Shown here: piece after piece, positions 46,761 through 56,327 of the stretch | How positions within the stretch are numbered: the stretch's first letter is position 1 | Layout of the letters: each line of letters opens with the position of its first letter | From: Perkinsus olseni | Taxonomy: Eukaryota; Perkinsozoa; Perkinsida; Perkinsidae | Length of the DNA stretch: 64,000 bases | Assembly: GCA_013115135.1 (NCBI GenBank) | Contig: JABANP010000136.1 | Coordinates: forward strand, 54,194-118,193 | Direction: 5' to 3' | The notes under the pieces: generated by a model | Databases searched by the model: none | Seen by the model: only the letters and a program-made list of their open reading frames with translations | Told to the model about the DNA's origin: nothing | Made by a program: the position numbers and the translations under genes

Positions 46761-48225
46761 TCAGTGGCCTCCCTTCCATCGCCCACCAACGGTGGTCTCG
46801 TTGGGGGTGTTGGCAAGCAGGTGCACCTCCGTAGTCGAATCGCACATACTGGAGAAGTCGGCGAAGCTGAGCTCCTTCGCTTCATACCAATCCTTCTTCC
46901 TCTTATACGGGTTCTTGAACGTAACCACCACGTACGCTCCCGGTTTGATAAGAGGTCAGTCGCTTGTCTCAACATCGCCAGACTCTCTGGCGGCGGCAAA
47001 TTGGCGTCGCAAACGTAGACGTCTAGTAAGTCTTTATGGCCCTCATCCAACAGCTTCTGTATCGCCTCTTGACCCAGCATGTCCCAATGCTCGATCTTTT
47101 CCATCAGTTTCCGAACAATCAACCTCGCCTTTATCAACAGCGATGATTCTGCCAACACCCTTGTTGTAAAGATACCGGCTCCAACCACCGGGGACTGGCC
47201 CCGACGTCCATCGCCACCATCTGCTTCCCTTCGTCGGCTACGTCGTAACCAAAGCGTCTGAATGCTTCGGCTAGTTTGTACTCGGCCTTGCAGACGCTGT
47301 CAGTCAGTCGACCATTGGACGTCTCCACGATGTTTCCGATGTAGCACTGCTCGGGTTCGGCAATCCCCAGCAGATAGAGTCCGTCCACGTAGACCACCTG
47401 GGCGACGTGGGTGTACTCTCTGGGGTGGCACATTCCCTCGGGGAGGCAATCAGCGATGGTCTTCTGATAGCGACTGGGGAAGGTCTGCAGCCTCAACACG
47501 CAACCATCAGGCGCCATTTTACGCAATGATTCGGCAGCACCCTGGACACTGGTGGCGACCTCAGTGAGGTTGGTGTAGATCCTCTTCAACACGTGACACA
47601 AGTTCACATCACTCAGCACTGACTGCCAATCTCGCAGCCTCGAGTCCTTGTCAATGAGCAGCATGCGCTCACCAACTGCGCATAGGGGCGTCCACGACGT
47701 CCGACAGCCCCCACCACCGTACTCGTTGCTGATGTACTCGACAAGACGCTCCTCATAGCCCACTTGGCACTGCAGCACTAGCTTGGGCAGCTCAATGAAG
47801 GGGACGTCCCGACTCGGCCATGAATCTTCGAGTGCGAACATCTGCATCTTGCCACGAGTGCCAGCCTCCACCAGTTGCCACCGACTGACCACCATGCTGC
47901 ATTCGTTTCTTGATTCGTCCTCGGGCCATCCCTCCAGCCGGACGCAATCCCCCGGTCGAACAGTATGGCAGAACTCTTCGTAGTTTTCACAGACGTCAGT
48001 GTGGTCGTTGAGGGTTGGGGACTTCAACAACACTGTTTTGAATTGATACCCGGACTGATGCTCAGCTGGTAGTGCCACACTCAGGAACATCATACGACGG
48101 TAATGCAGTCGCCGTTGGAGGACGACAACCTCTCCCAGGCAGGTGATAGTGGGGGCGGCCACATTGCTAGTTGAGGAACAAACCATCTTGGGAAACTGAA
48201 TAAGGTCAGAGTTGCAATCTGACAA
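46761..48225 (-). CDS. OB-fold plus FtsJ-type 2'-O-ribose methyltransferase, three frame changes
   Basis: The N-terminal part (GEVVVLQRRLHYRRMMFLSV then FCHTVRPGDCVRLEGWPED) looks like an OB-fold as in tRNA-binding domains. The C-terminal part is an RrmJ/FtsJ methyltransferase: CKAEYKLAEAFRRFG, the SAM loop VAMDVGASP-GGW, YLYNKGVGRIIAVD, IEHWDMLGQEAIQ, LLDVYVCDAN, GAYVVVTFKNP and STTEVHLLAN. The K-D-K-E catalytic tetrad of this family is present (CKAEYK, VCDAN, TFKNP, TTEVHL). These pieces lie in three frames. Surplus bases fall at about 47,190 (within CCCC, right inside the SAM loop) and 47,129, and an opposite shift falls near 46,953. No stop or lost key residue is seen apart from these. 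Likely role is ribose methylation of rRNA or tRNA. Confidence 0.7.
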
Positions 48226-48618
48226 AGCACAACCCGAGGGAAGATGAATCTTGTTTTTATCGATACACCGGAATGGGAATTAGTTAAATTTAATTCGTCG
48301 ATACGTCTTTCTGAGGACTCGGGAACTCCCCCTCCTTGGGTGACGTGGTTACGAAAAATACGACCAAACCACACAGGAACATTCAAATCGGTCTTCTCTT
48401 CGATAGTAGCTGGAACGGTCGCGTCCTGCTTTCCCCAAAACTAGCTCAACCCAACACACTGCATTCTACGGGACTGACCCTCAAGTAAAACTTCGCGGTG
48501 GACACCACCGTGGTTGTAGAAAGTACCAGTGTTTGCCTCATCTGAGTGCATCTTCGCCCTCTAGTAATCGTGCATGTGAGAGGCACTCAGGAAAACTGGG
48601 CTCCGTCGCAGATCGGCC
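48226..48618. other. Short spacer between FtsJ-type gene and calreticulin
   Basis: Both neighbours are on the minus strand. No promoter element is obvious. Small overlapping ORFs only. Confidence 0.5.
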
Positions 48619-50234
48619 CTAAAGGTCCTCATCGGCGGCCTTCTCCTCATCCTTCGGCTCCTCAGTGTCCTCCTCCTCATCATCAATATCTCCTTCGTCC
48701 TCGGACGCGGCGGCTTCCTCGGCCTTCTTCTTTTCCTCCTCAGCCTAAAGACAGGGGGTCTAAGACCATACGAAAGAACGAACGGGAAAGTTACCTCTTC
48801 CTTAGCCTTGGCGTCCTCAACCTCCCTCAACTCTTTAAACTCCTCGACCAAAGCGTCGGCTTCCTTCACATCATCAGTAACAATGATGTTGTCGAAAATT
48901 GCACCGGAGTTCACCTAGCAGCCGACAACAGATATCGGCAACATCAACTGAATGATCTGTGCTCACCTGCCATACGTCGAGGAAAACGGCACCAAAATCG
49001 AACTTGTGAATCTTCTCCAAAGGAACATAGTCGGGGTTGGCAATCTTCTTAGGCTTCCACTCACCCTACCAAAGGCTCCTACATGCAGAAGAAAGACGAA
49101 ATTTCCAACCTTGTAATCAGGATTCGCGATCCTCTTGGCCATCCAGGGACCCTTGTAATCCGGGTTGTCAATCATCGGACGCTCCCACTCGCCATCCTGC
49201 AAATAAGAACTCGTCAGACCAGCTGACAGCCAAGATGAATCACCTCCTCCTCGTCCCAATCCTCGGGTTGAGTAGCCTTCTCGTCGGGGATCTTGGCCTC
49301 CTCTACCCAGTCCTCGGGCTTCTTGTCCTCCGGGTCATCCATCATGGGCGAGTCAACCTCAAAACACACCGACTCTGCCATAGGCTACCTCAGAGCCGCG
49401 CGCTTACCCAGTCCTCAGGTTTCGAATCTTCAGGGTCGTCGATCTCGGCAGGCTCGCCGTACTTCCAGTTCTCTTCAATAGAGCCATCGAAGATCTCCTC
49501 GCCATCAACTTCGACCTTGACCGTGTCGTTGGGCCGCAGAGTAAGCCTGTAAACGTGGGACACGGTGTCGTCCTGCTTGTACGGGAGATCATCCGTCTTC
49601 AAAATGTTGTCCTTGCCGTTGTTGAAAATAAGATGAGTACGGCGGTTGAACCCACACTTATCAGGTCCAAACATAATATTGTACCTGAGCTCAGAAAGTC
49701 AGAGAGAGAACACTGCTGGTGACACGAACTCACGTGGACTCGCTGTTGAAGGCAGAGAGATTGTCCATCTTGGGCGCGAACTTCAAGTAACCTCCGCCAC
49801 AATCCATATTCTCCTCGTACTTTACCTAGACGAGACGAAAGTACTAAGGGGCCGTTCGACCAGAACCTTACCTGATACTGGAAGATAACTTCCTTGTCTT
49901 CGCTCGAGAACGGCTGGTCAAGCTCTCTGATGTAGGCGTAGTAGCGGTGGTCCTCAGTGGTCTCTGAAGGGGCAGGTTGAACCAGCAGCGCAGAGGGCGG
50001 CATTACTAAGGCCTCTGTTCTTCTTCTCGTCAGCGAAAGACCTTGCCAGCGGTATGCTCGACTTTGCCGTGCATGTCCTCGCCTTTCCAGTTCGAGACAG
50101 TCCAACGATCCTCCCAACCTGACGAGCACGGTAGAGCAGAGATCAAGGAGCACCTTACCATCGGAAAAGGTTTCCTTGAGGTAAACAGTGGCGGCAGCGG
50201 GAAGGGCAAGACCCAGATGAGTGATGAATCTCAT
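48619..50234 (-). CDS. Calreticulin, ER chaperone
   Basis: Ten exons: 50234-50159, 50118-50007, 49963-49872, 49825-49734, 49684-49408, 49357-49244, 49196-49110, 49065-48967, 48914-48795 and 48744-48619. All introns are GT-AG, 40-52 bp. The product of about 397 aa starts with a signal peptide (MRFITHLGLALPAAA) and TVYLKETFSDGW. The lectin core has YNIMFGPDKCG and HLIFNNGKD. The P domain has the repeats DDPEDSKPEDW, DDPEDKKPEDW and the pair NPDYKGPW/NPDYKGEW. The end has FDNIIVTDD and an acidic Glu/Asp/Lys tail finishing DEDL instead of a canonical KDEL/HDEL. It binds calcium and monoglucosylated glycoproteins in the ER. One surplus base near 50,041 (exon 2, after HTAGK) is the only break; all other junctions keep frame. 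Confidence 0.93.
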
Positions 50235-50598
50235 TTAGAGTGGTGAAAAAAATGCTGGTGACCAGAAATCGGCCAAAAACGAGGGTCAGCCTGAGCCCTT
50301 GAAAGTCACAGAGACAACCCCTGCCTGCACTCGACCAACATGGACGAACCACAGGGAAGGCGACTGATGATGTGACGTTGAGCACATATCAAACCTACGC
50401 GTGCCACGGCAGAGGATGCGTGCGTTTTTCTGGGCGCGCGCTTTTTGCAGCGCATCTTCCGAGCGCGCGTCACACCATCACTGAAACTCAACTCATCGCG
50501 GCTGCCTTCACACAGACACGTTCCGAGGCTCTGACCAACCCCCGACCCGACCGCATCCACAACTAGCATGCTACGGCTCATCGTCATGACTGCCACGC

Positions 50599-50868
50599 TC
50601 AACCTCCAGGATCTTTCCGCACAAGGTCTTGTCTACAATACGGGCATCGTGCGTCCTTCGTCCCGCAGGAACGCTCCTTAGTCGTCTCGATCCACTTCGT
50701 TATGCACCGGCCGTGGAACATATGGTCACACAGTTGCCCTTGCTTGACAACACTACGAGGTTGGAACGTCTCCAGGCAGATGCAGCACGCAAGGCCATCA
50801 TCATCTCTACCAACTCCTCGCCGGAGGACTTTGGTCTTTAACTTGCTCTGGTGTAACTGAGGATCCAC
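50599..50868 (-). CDS. Small RING-H2 zinc-finger protein
   Basis: An 89-codon frame with the pattern C-x2-C (CICLETF), then CDHMFHGRC (C-x-H-x2-H-x2-C) and CPYC, which is a complete RING-H2. The rest is short and basic. RING-H2 proteins usually act as E3 ubiquitin ligases. It may be the last exon of a longer gene, since no upstream membrane or other domain is seen. An insertion between the last Cys pairs (TTKERSCGTKDAR) is longer than usual. Confidence 0.7.
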   Translation of the reverse strand: MDPQLHQSKLKTKVLRRGVGRDDDGLACCICLETFQPRSVVKQGQLCDHMFHGRCITKWIETTKERSCGTKDARCPYCRQDLVRKDPGG

Positions 50869-51657
50869 GAGGTTGAAGCTGCTCAGTTCGAGTAGACCCC
50901 CTCCCTCCCCCGGTGGGAAGCCATCTCATAATCACTGTGTATCGAGAGGTGCATGGAGCCCCGAAGGAAATTGGCGCGGCGATGGGGGGGCCGACTAAGA
51001 CTGCACCGGCCTCCGACTGTAAAGTCACACGCACGATGGGAATTCTGTTTCGATCACCATTTGCACCTACCTAAAGCGTTACCTGAAATTTGGTATGCTC
51101 GATCAACCCGCTCGACCGCTTCCCCGGTGATGCGGCCCTGAAGGCCTCCGCCAAGCCTCGAGGACCGCTCCACTGCGAAAGATGCGCTTCTGCCGCTCTG
51201 GACGACCTTCGCGGCGCCCGCGAGCTCTCTCTAGGTTCCCGCGCTTGCGACTGTCTAGCGACCGTTGGTAGTCCACCAAGACCGCGCCATGCATTCTCAT
51301 GAATTCTCTCGGAACGAGATCTTCTGTCGGCAGATCGTATTTCCGCTGGGAAGCTAGAGGTGTCAGAAAGAGCCCCGCTGCCATCTCGATGCAGCATTTG
51401 AGCAGCGAGGTCTCCTCTGCCCGCCCACAGATTCTCGTGTAATATCTGAGATCTCGTTCTTGTACGCAACGGTCGTAGAAGTCTCAATCGGACCGGGTCC
51501 GATGACGGGCGCGGCCTGAGGAAGATCGTTTTTATGCTACATCGCCATTGCCAACCTCCTCACTCAAGTGGCACGTTCTCTCTTATGAGAGCGTCCAAGG
51601 CATCGTTCGTTGTTTGACTTGCCATCAATTAGCCATTAAAATATCTCACTATGGGAG

Positions 51658-51758
51658 CGTTCAGTTGTGAAACTCAGAATCGATTCTGAAACAGATTTTC
51701 GCACGTCAAATGGGATTCCAGAATTGACTCTGACTTTCAGGATCAGCTTGTTGAACAT
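51658..51758. mobile_element. Short palindromic MITE, copy 2
   Basis: It has GTTCAGTTGTGAAACTC, AGAATCGATTCTGA, a central GCACGTCAAATGGG and ends with GCTTGTTGAAC. It aligns along its length with the element at 23,942-24,038. Confidence 0.5.
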
Positions 51759-51899
51759 CCTCTACATGGTGAGGTAACACAACACCCCCACGGCCTTTCA
51801 CAACAGCACAAGATCACATTAAAGCGGCGGGAGCGGCAAAATGCCCTTGCCCGTCGGTGAGGTCGCATGAGGATGCGTCAAATTAAGATACTTATACAG

Positions 51900-52387
51900 T
51901 TTATACGACAGTTTCCGCGAGTCATCAGCACTGCATTGATGGGGTGGTCGAGTGAACCTGGCATCAGTAATGATACCATCACAGTGCTCATCAGCGTCAG
52001 CAGCCGTACGCGTTCGAGATAGAGTCCAAGGCGTCCAAGAAGCTGCCGACATTCATCGCTCCGCCTGACGCAGCAGTGGATTGAAAGATCTCTACGCACT
52101 CCTCCTCGGACACGAGCACAGGCGAGAGTGTCAAGCTGAAAAGAAGTAGCGTCGATTCAGCGTGAAGGGAAAGATGGTTACTCCCTGCAAAGGCGTAAGA
52201 ACGTGTCCAACAGCATTTCATGAGCGTAGTTGTGGTGACCTGAAAGCTCAGCTAGAGGTGTCAGAAAAATGACCAATTGCCCACCCTCGAGGTACTGCTG
52301 AGTAGCGTAGGCGAGGAAGACCATCCGAGCGGCAGCCCGGAAGCGCCCGAGGGTTTGCCCGTCGACGATCGTTGGGGACGCCATCAC
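51900..52387 (-). CDS. Hypothetical protein with weak EF-hand-like end
   Basis: The exon from 52,384 encodes MASPTIVDGQTLGRFRAAAR and YLEGGQLVIFLTPLAELS. A 56-bp GT-AG intron follows, then SEEECVEIFQS and GGAMNVGSFLDALDSIS, resembling a degenerate EF-hand helix-loop-helix. The frame stops at NAYGC. In the +1 frame the text DADEHCDGIITDARF, like an EF-hand loop, follows at once, so a frame change may again be involved. Low certainty. Confidence 0.4.
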
Positions 52388-52426
52388 TGGATCTGCACAT
52401 GACCATGATTCATTTGTATTGAAGGT

Positions 52427-52490
52427 CGTTTAACAGACCAATTCAGAAATTCAGAATCGATTCTGAGTTTCAGACTTGCTTTATCAAACG
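52427..52490. mobile_element. Short palindromic MITE, copy 3 (internally deleted)
   Basis: It begins CGTTTAACAGACC, has CAGAATCGATTCTG in the middle and ends TTTATCAAACG. It lacks the central GCACGT segment of copies 1 and 2. Confidence 0.55.
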
Positions 52491-52895
52491 GGAGATTATC
52501 ACTTCCATCGCTTCGCTCCGCCGACTATGTAAGAGCCCACCTGTAATAGGGACCAAGGCCTGTGAGGCGCCCTCCCTTTCAGAGCCCGAGATCAGCTTCC
52601 GTCGTCGAACTTCGTTCACGCGTCTCCTGGCCTGCCGAACTGCTGCCGCGGAGATCTCCGCTGACGATAATACCGAAATTGGTAACAAAACTCTAGCGGA
52701 GCGGAGCTACCCTGCGTTGCCTCGGGATTCTTAATTCGCCTGTGCCAACGGTGACAAGCTCCATCCCGCTCGACGTCTCGAAGGCGCTCCTCTGAACAGA
52801 ACGATTCTGCGGACACGACAATCGTCTTATCTTACTCAAATCTATGACGACTTTAGGACAGCCGGCGGCCGCCCCAGTATCTGAAGATAAAAATT

Positions 52896-53213
52896 TCATA
52901 GAGAATGCGCCACGAAATTGCCACCTAGGAAGCTCTTGATGGTGTTCAACAGCGCCTGGCGGAAGTCCAGAAAATCAACGTCAAATTCGGCGTCGTCACC
53001 GGTAAGGTCCCCACTGGTATGGACCAAACCCCGAGTCCAGCTTGGCCGACCCTGAGAACCGTCACTGCGCCACGAAGTTCGGACGAACTTACGGCAGGCG
53101 AAAGTGGCCGATTGGAAGGTGCTGGTCGTTAAATTAGGACGGAAGTCCATTGTTGAGACACCGATGGCAGCACGATTCACCAAATCTTGCGCACTTACCC
53201 TCACTTGCATCAT
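52896..53213 (-). CDS. Hypothetical ORF, part of the duplicated unit
   Basis: 105 codons starting MMQVRVSAQDLVNRA and ending FLDFRQALLNTIKSFLGGN. The ending recurs as LNFRQTLLNTIKTF at about 56,165-56,230 (minus), where a stop follows. The ORF lies downstream of a saccharopine-dehydrogenase-like 3' end in both places. No domain recognised. It may be a terminal exon or conserved flank of the duplication. Confidence 0.35.
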   Translation of the reverse strand: MMQVRVSAQDLVNRAAIGVSTMDFRPNLTTSTFQSATFACRKFVRTSWRSDGSQGRPSWTRGLVHTSGDLTGDDAEFDVDFLDFRQALLNTIKSFLGGNFVAHSL

Positions 53214-53300
53214 CTCAACGCAAACAGCGCACGCCCAGACTGATCAACTCAGCCGGATGAATCTTAAAATTATTAAAACTTAGACCTCATAATTGATACC

Positions 53301-53774
53301 CCCTCACAGGTCTCTACGCGTCAACGTCGCGTGAGGGTGGCCGGGGTTTTCCCGGTACGAAGTAGAGATCGAACCTGCCATACCCATACGTCCCCCTTGC
53401 TGGTGACTCGGTATTGGTTGGGCCCTCCCTTTCTACACAAATTTTCACCATCTAATCATCTGGGTTTCCGCAATCGCAGTTGTTGGTCCTGGGACTACTT
53501 AATCCTCTTTTCACCTTCTTTCTCCCTCATGCCTAATAGGCTGCCCAGTGTGGCATGCCTCCCTCCTCGCCTTCCCTGGCTGCACGACGTAGTTGTGACG
53601 AAGTTCCTCTCAAGAGCCTCCGAGCTGATGATGAGAGATTCATTAACCTCTGTTGTTTCAAGGCTCTATGGTTGGGTCTAACCATATCGGGATCCGCTTG
53701 CGCGGGTCGTGTGATGGGCGATAAGCTTCGAGCTTGTAATGCCCAGGCAATAAAGTTTGAATTGAATTGAATTG
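53301..53774 (+). mobile_element. 5'-truncated non-LTR retroposon, copy 2
   Basis: It contains the 420-bp block shared with 6009-6439 plus about 50 bp more at its 5' end. It ends with the same TTGAA/AATTG pentanucleotide tail and is flanked by a possible duplication AATTGATACC (53,291-53,300 and 53,775-53,784). The duplicated sequence at 56,340 (CATAATTGACACCATCGAG) lacks the insert and serves as an empty-site reference. Confidence 0.85.
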
Positions 53775-53806
53775 AATTGATACCATCGAGGCTCGATGGT
53801 ATCAAT
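53772..53806. repeat. Palindrome at the retroposon 3' junction
   Basis: ATTGATACCATCGAG is followed directly by its inverted copy CTCGATGGTATCAAT. The empty site at 56,345-56,360 holds only one copy, so the inversion-duplication arose at or after insertion. Confidence 0.75.
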
Positions 53807-53823
53807 TATGAGGCTCGATGATC

Positions 53824-53995
53824 GAGCTCATAACAGCAACAGCATTCCGCCACTTCCCCGCACACTTCCCTGCCAGTTTCCTCACGATCGAACCACCGGT
53901 CGGAGGGCCTGGTAGCCCACAAGCTCCAGGCCGGTCCGACTTATTCGTTTGAGCATCTTTTCGACATCTAAAGCGTGAGCTGGACCTCGGCTGAA
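53824..53995 (-). pseudogene. Broken 3' end of a saccharopine-dehydrogenase-like reductase
   Basis: The minus strand reads AHALDVEKMLKRISRTGL and then, in another frame, PPTGGSIVRKLAGK and GKWRNAVAVMSS. It matches the last ~55 codons of the intact copies at 56.3 and 58.8 kb. Upstream coding sequence is absent and the frame is shifted, so it is a remnant of a third tandem copy. Confidence 0.8.
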
Positions 53996-54304
53996 GTGGT
54001 TCCTAACTGTGATGATCGGTGCTGGCGTTGAGGAGATGCAAGATAGCAAGAGATGATGATCGATGATGATTCTACTGTCTCGTCTCGTAGTTCGTCGTAT
54101 CTCGGCCGTATCGCACTTATCATTGCTTTATCGTAGGGGTTCTGTGTTACTCTGTGATGAGTACGACATCGTCTGTATCCAAGGCGGCGTTGGGTCAAGT
54201 CAGGAGCTCGGCGGATAGGGATTGGGAACCACCGTTACACTAACGTCTCCGTTTGAGAGAGATTAGCAATTAAGATTTCTTTCAGTGATTTTGAGAGCTT
54301 TCGA

Positions 54305-55255
54305 ATGGGCGGGAATCGCTTCTCCTCTGGCTGCGACAGGCTGTTAGTAGATCCTCCCCCCAAGCTATCTCCCTCCCTGAACAGACTCCAGGAAAAGTTG
54401 AACTTTGACGGGTTCGTGTCAGCGCCCGGCGGTTTCGGCTACGAATTGGCTGTCGGTGACTGGTTAAGCGAGGCCCGGCATCAGGGTATCGAGACAGAAG
54501 TGACGGCAGTAGTGACCTCGATTGATCAACGCGAGCTTTCGGCAGTTATGCGATACTGTAATTCTGAGGGAACTGCCCTCGGCCTAATAGGAGACGCAAG
54601 AGAGCTCCTGGCCTCTTCTCCAGCACTGAAGGCCTCTGCGGTTAAGCGGTCTTTAATATGCTACTCTATAGCATCAACCACTAGGTCTGTGAACGTTTCC
54701 ACGGGCGATGGCGGTGAGCGGCTGCTCAGAGTTGGTATATCTACGCCTGGCAAACTTGTAGCGAGCGCCCTACGGGAACTCGGCCTGCATAACGTAGAAG
54801 AAAAAAAATGCTGGCCGCTGCTGCTCCCTCGGGACTGCGTAAGAGAGATTCAAATTGTCACTACGGAGTCCAGAAAGGTCCGTGCTTCTCGTACGAGTCG
54901 AGTCTGCGCCTTCGAGCACTTCGTGGCCTCGGGATGCATTATGTTTGGATCACCATCACAGTCTGGTAGAGAATACAATATAACCAGCGTGGTATGCGAC
55001 TTGCTTTTTGATGTCGATGAGTTGAGGCGGAAGGTGATGGGGCCGAGTGTTGATGATCCGGTTGACGCTCCTAAGCACAGCTCCACCCACGAGTCAACTA
55101 ATGGAGCCCTCCGATTCCTTCTATACCAAAGCGATGATGATCCTGACAACGAAATAGGTGGACGCGGCATAAATGCGACGAGCTTCGAGGATGATGAAGA
55201 GGTATACATACCAGCTGGCATGCAGTCTGCTGGCTCGGTACACGTCCCGTGTTAG
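54305..55255 (+). CDS. Orphan 316-aa protein, single exon
   Basis: An uninterrupted frame from MGGNRFSSGCDRLLVD to a stop after SAGSVHVPC. The first third has GFGYELAVGDWLSEARHQGI and a Ser/Thr-rich middle; the end is acidic (YQSDDDPDNE, SFEDDEEVYIP). No signal peptide, membrane helix or recognised domain. It sits in the opposite orientation within the duplicated reductase region but is not itself repeated there. Confidence 0.5.
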   Translation: MGGNRFSSGCDRLLVDPPPKLSPSLNRLQEKLNFDGFVSAPGGFGYELAVGDWLSEARHQGIETEVTAVVTSIDQRELSAVMRYCNSEGTALGLIGDARELLASSPALKASAVKRSLICYSIASTTRSVNVSTGDGGERLLRVGISTPGKLVASALRELGLHNVEEKKCWPLLLPRDCVREIQIVTTESRKVRASRTSRVCAFEHFVASGCIMFGSPSQSGREYNITSVVCDLLFDVDELRRKVMGPSVDDPVDAPKHSSTHESTNGALRFLLYQSDDDPDNEIGGRGINATSFEDDEEVYIPAGMQSAGSVHVPC

Positions 55256-56327
55256 TCGGCTGAGGAGTCCTCAGCAACTCTCTAGGCGGTGCGTCGGCGC
55301 GTGCCCCCCCGCGCTTCATGCTGATGCTATACTTCTTGCTATGCTAACATATTCCAGGCACATGCGCGTCATGAGGAGTCATAAATTTAGACTTCTACCT
55401 TGGTGATTTGCACTAGAGGGTTGTGTTCAGTTCTATGGTATTGACAGAATCAATCCCGGCCTGCAATTTGTAGCTCTGTAGATCCACTTAGCACGTAATT
55501 ATACATCCTTGAAAGATGATTCCCTTCCAGAGCTTGGGGAGATTATACTGTATATGGAACGGCAAAGGTCTCAGCTGGGTAGTGTGATTCTCAAAATGGT
55601 GTGGTCTTGCTGTAGGTGAGCCGCGTACAACCGAGGATGAAGTTCATCCGATGAACTCAGCGCATTCATATGCCGCAACGACGCGAGCGATGTTAGTCCT
55701 TTCGAAAGAGCCCGCGCGAGTTGGCGATAGCTGCCTTATTCACTGCTCGCAGATGCTTGCTCCCCCTGGTTATGTTGGAGCCTCCAACTTGAAGGAGTCT
55801 GCGCCGCAGACTCTGCGACAGTCGCAGGGCCTTCTATGGACCTGACTGTTTTAAAGACATTAGTACTTCGATAGGAGAATCTGAGAGCACATCGGTTGAC
55901 ATCCACGAGGGGACTAGGATAATGGGCAAAAGCAGCGGACCTTGGGCGTCTCTAGTGGGCCCTACCTCATTTGGGCATAGGTGCGGACAAGTCAAGAGTG
56001 TTCATACTCGTGTGGCTGGAGAGTTGCGACCTGTAGTCACTACAGGTAGTCCTGAGATCCTGAGAAAACCGGCAGTGTGGTCGAGTCTCGACCACACCCA
56101 GGGGCTCCGGTGCCTGAGAATGTTCATTTCACATTTTAGTTCGGCGCGAAATTGCCGCCTAAAATGTCTTGATGGTGTTCAACAGAGTCTGGCGGAAGTT
56201 CAGGAAATTCAAAACGTCAAGTCCGCCGAAGGCACTGAAGGAATCAGCCCCGAGTCCAACTCGGCCGATCCTTGAAATTGCCACTGCGCCCAGACTGATC
56301 AACTCAACCCAATGTATCGTAAAACTA
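55256..56327. other. Spacer, with remnant of duplicated flank
   Basis: Nothing gene-like except 56,140-56,290, which is the diverged counterpart of 52,890-53,050 (minus-strand FRQTLLNTIKTF). Short hairpins such as TGTAGTCACTACA near 56,032. Confidence 0.6.

Noticed and set aside
46569..47567. Several plus-strand ORFs opposite the FtsJ-type gene
   Set aside because: They are antisense shadows of a clearly conserved minus-strand domain.
51071..51487. Overlapping Arg-rich ORFs on the minus strand
   Set aside because: Two frames are open over the same bases and neither shows a recognisable domain.
51900..52020. EF-hand-like text in the +1 frame as further evidence for frameshifting
   Set aside because: The motif is weak and the upstream frame ends plausibly, so it was not counted among the frameshift sites.
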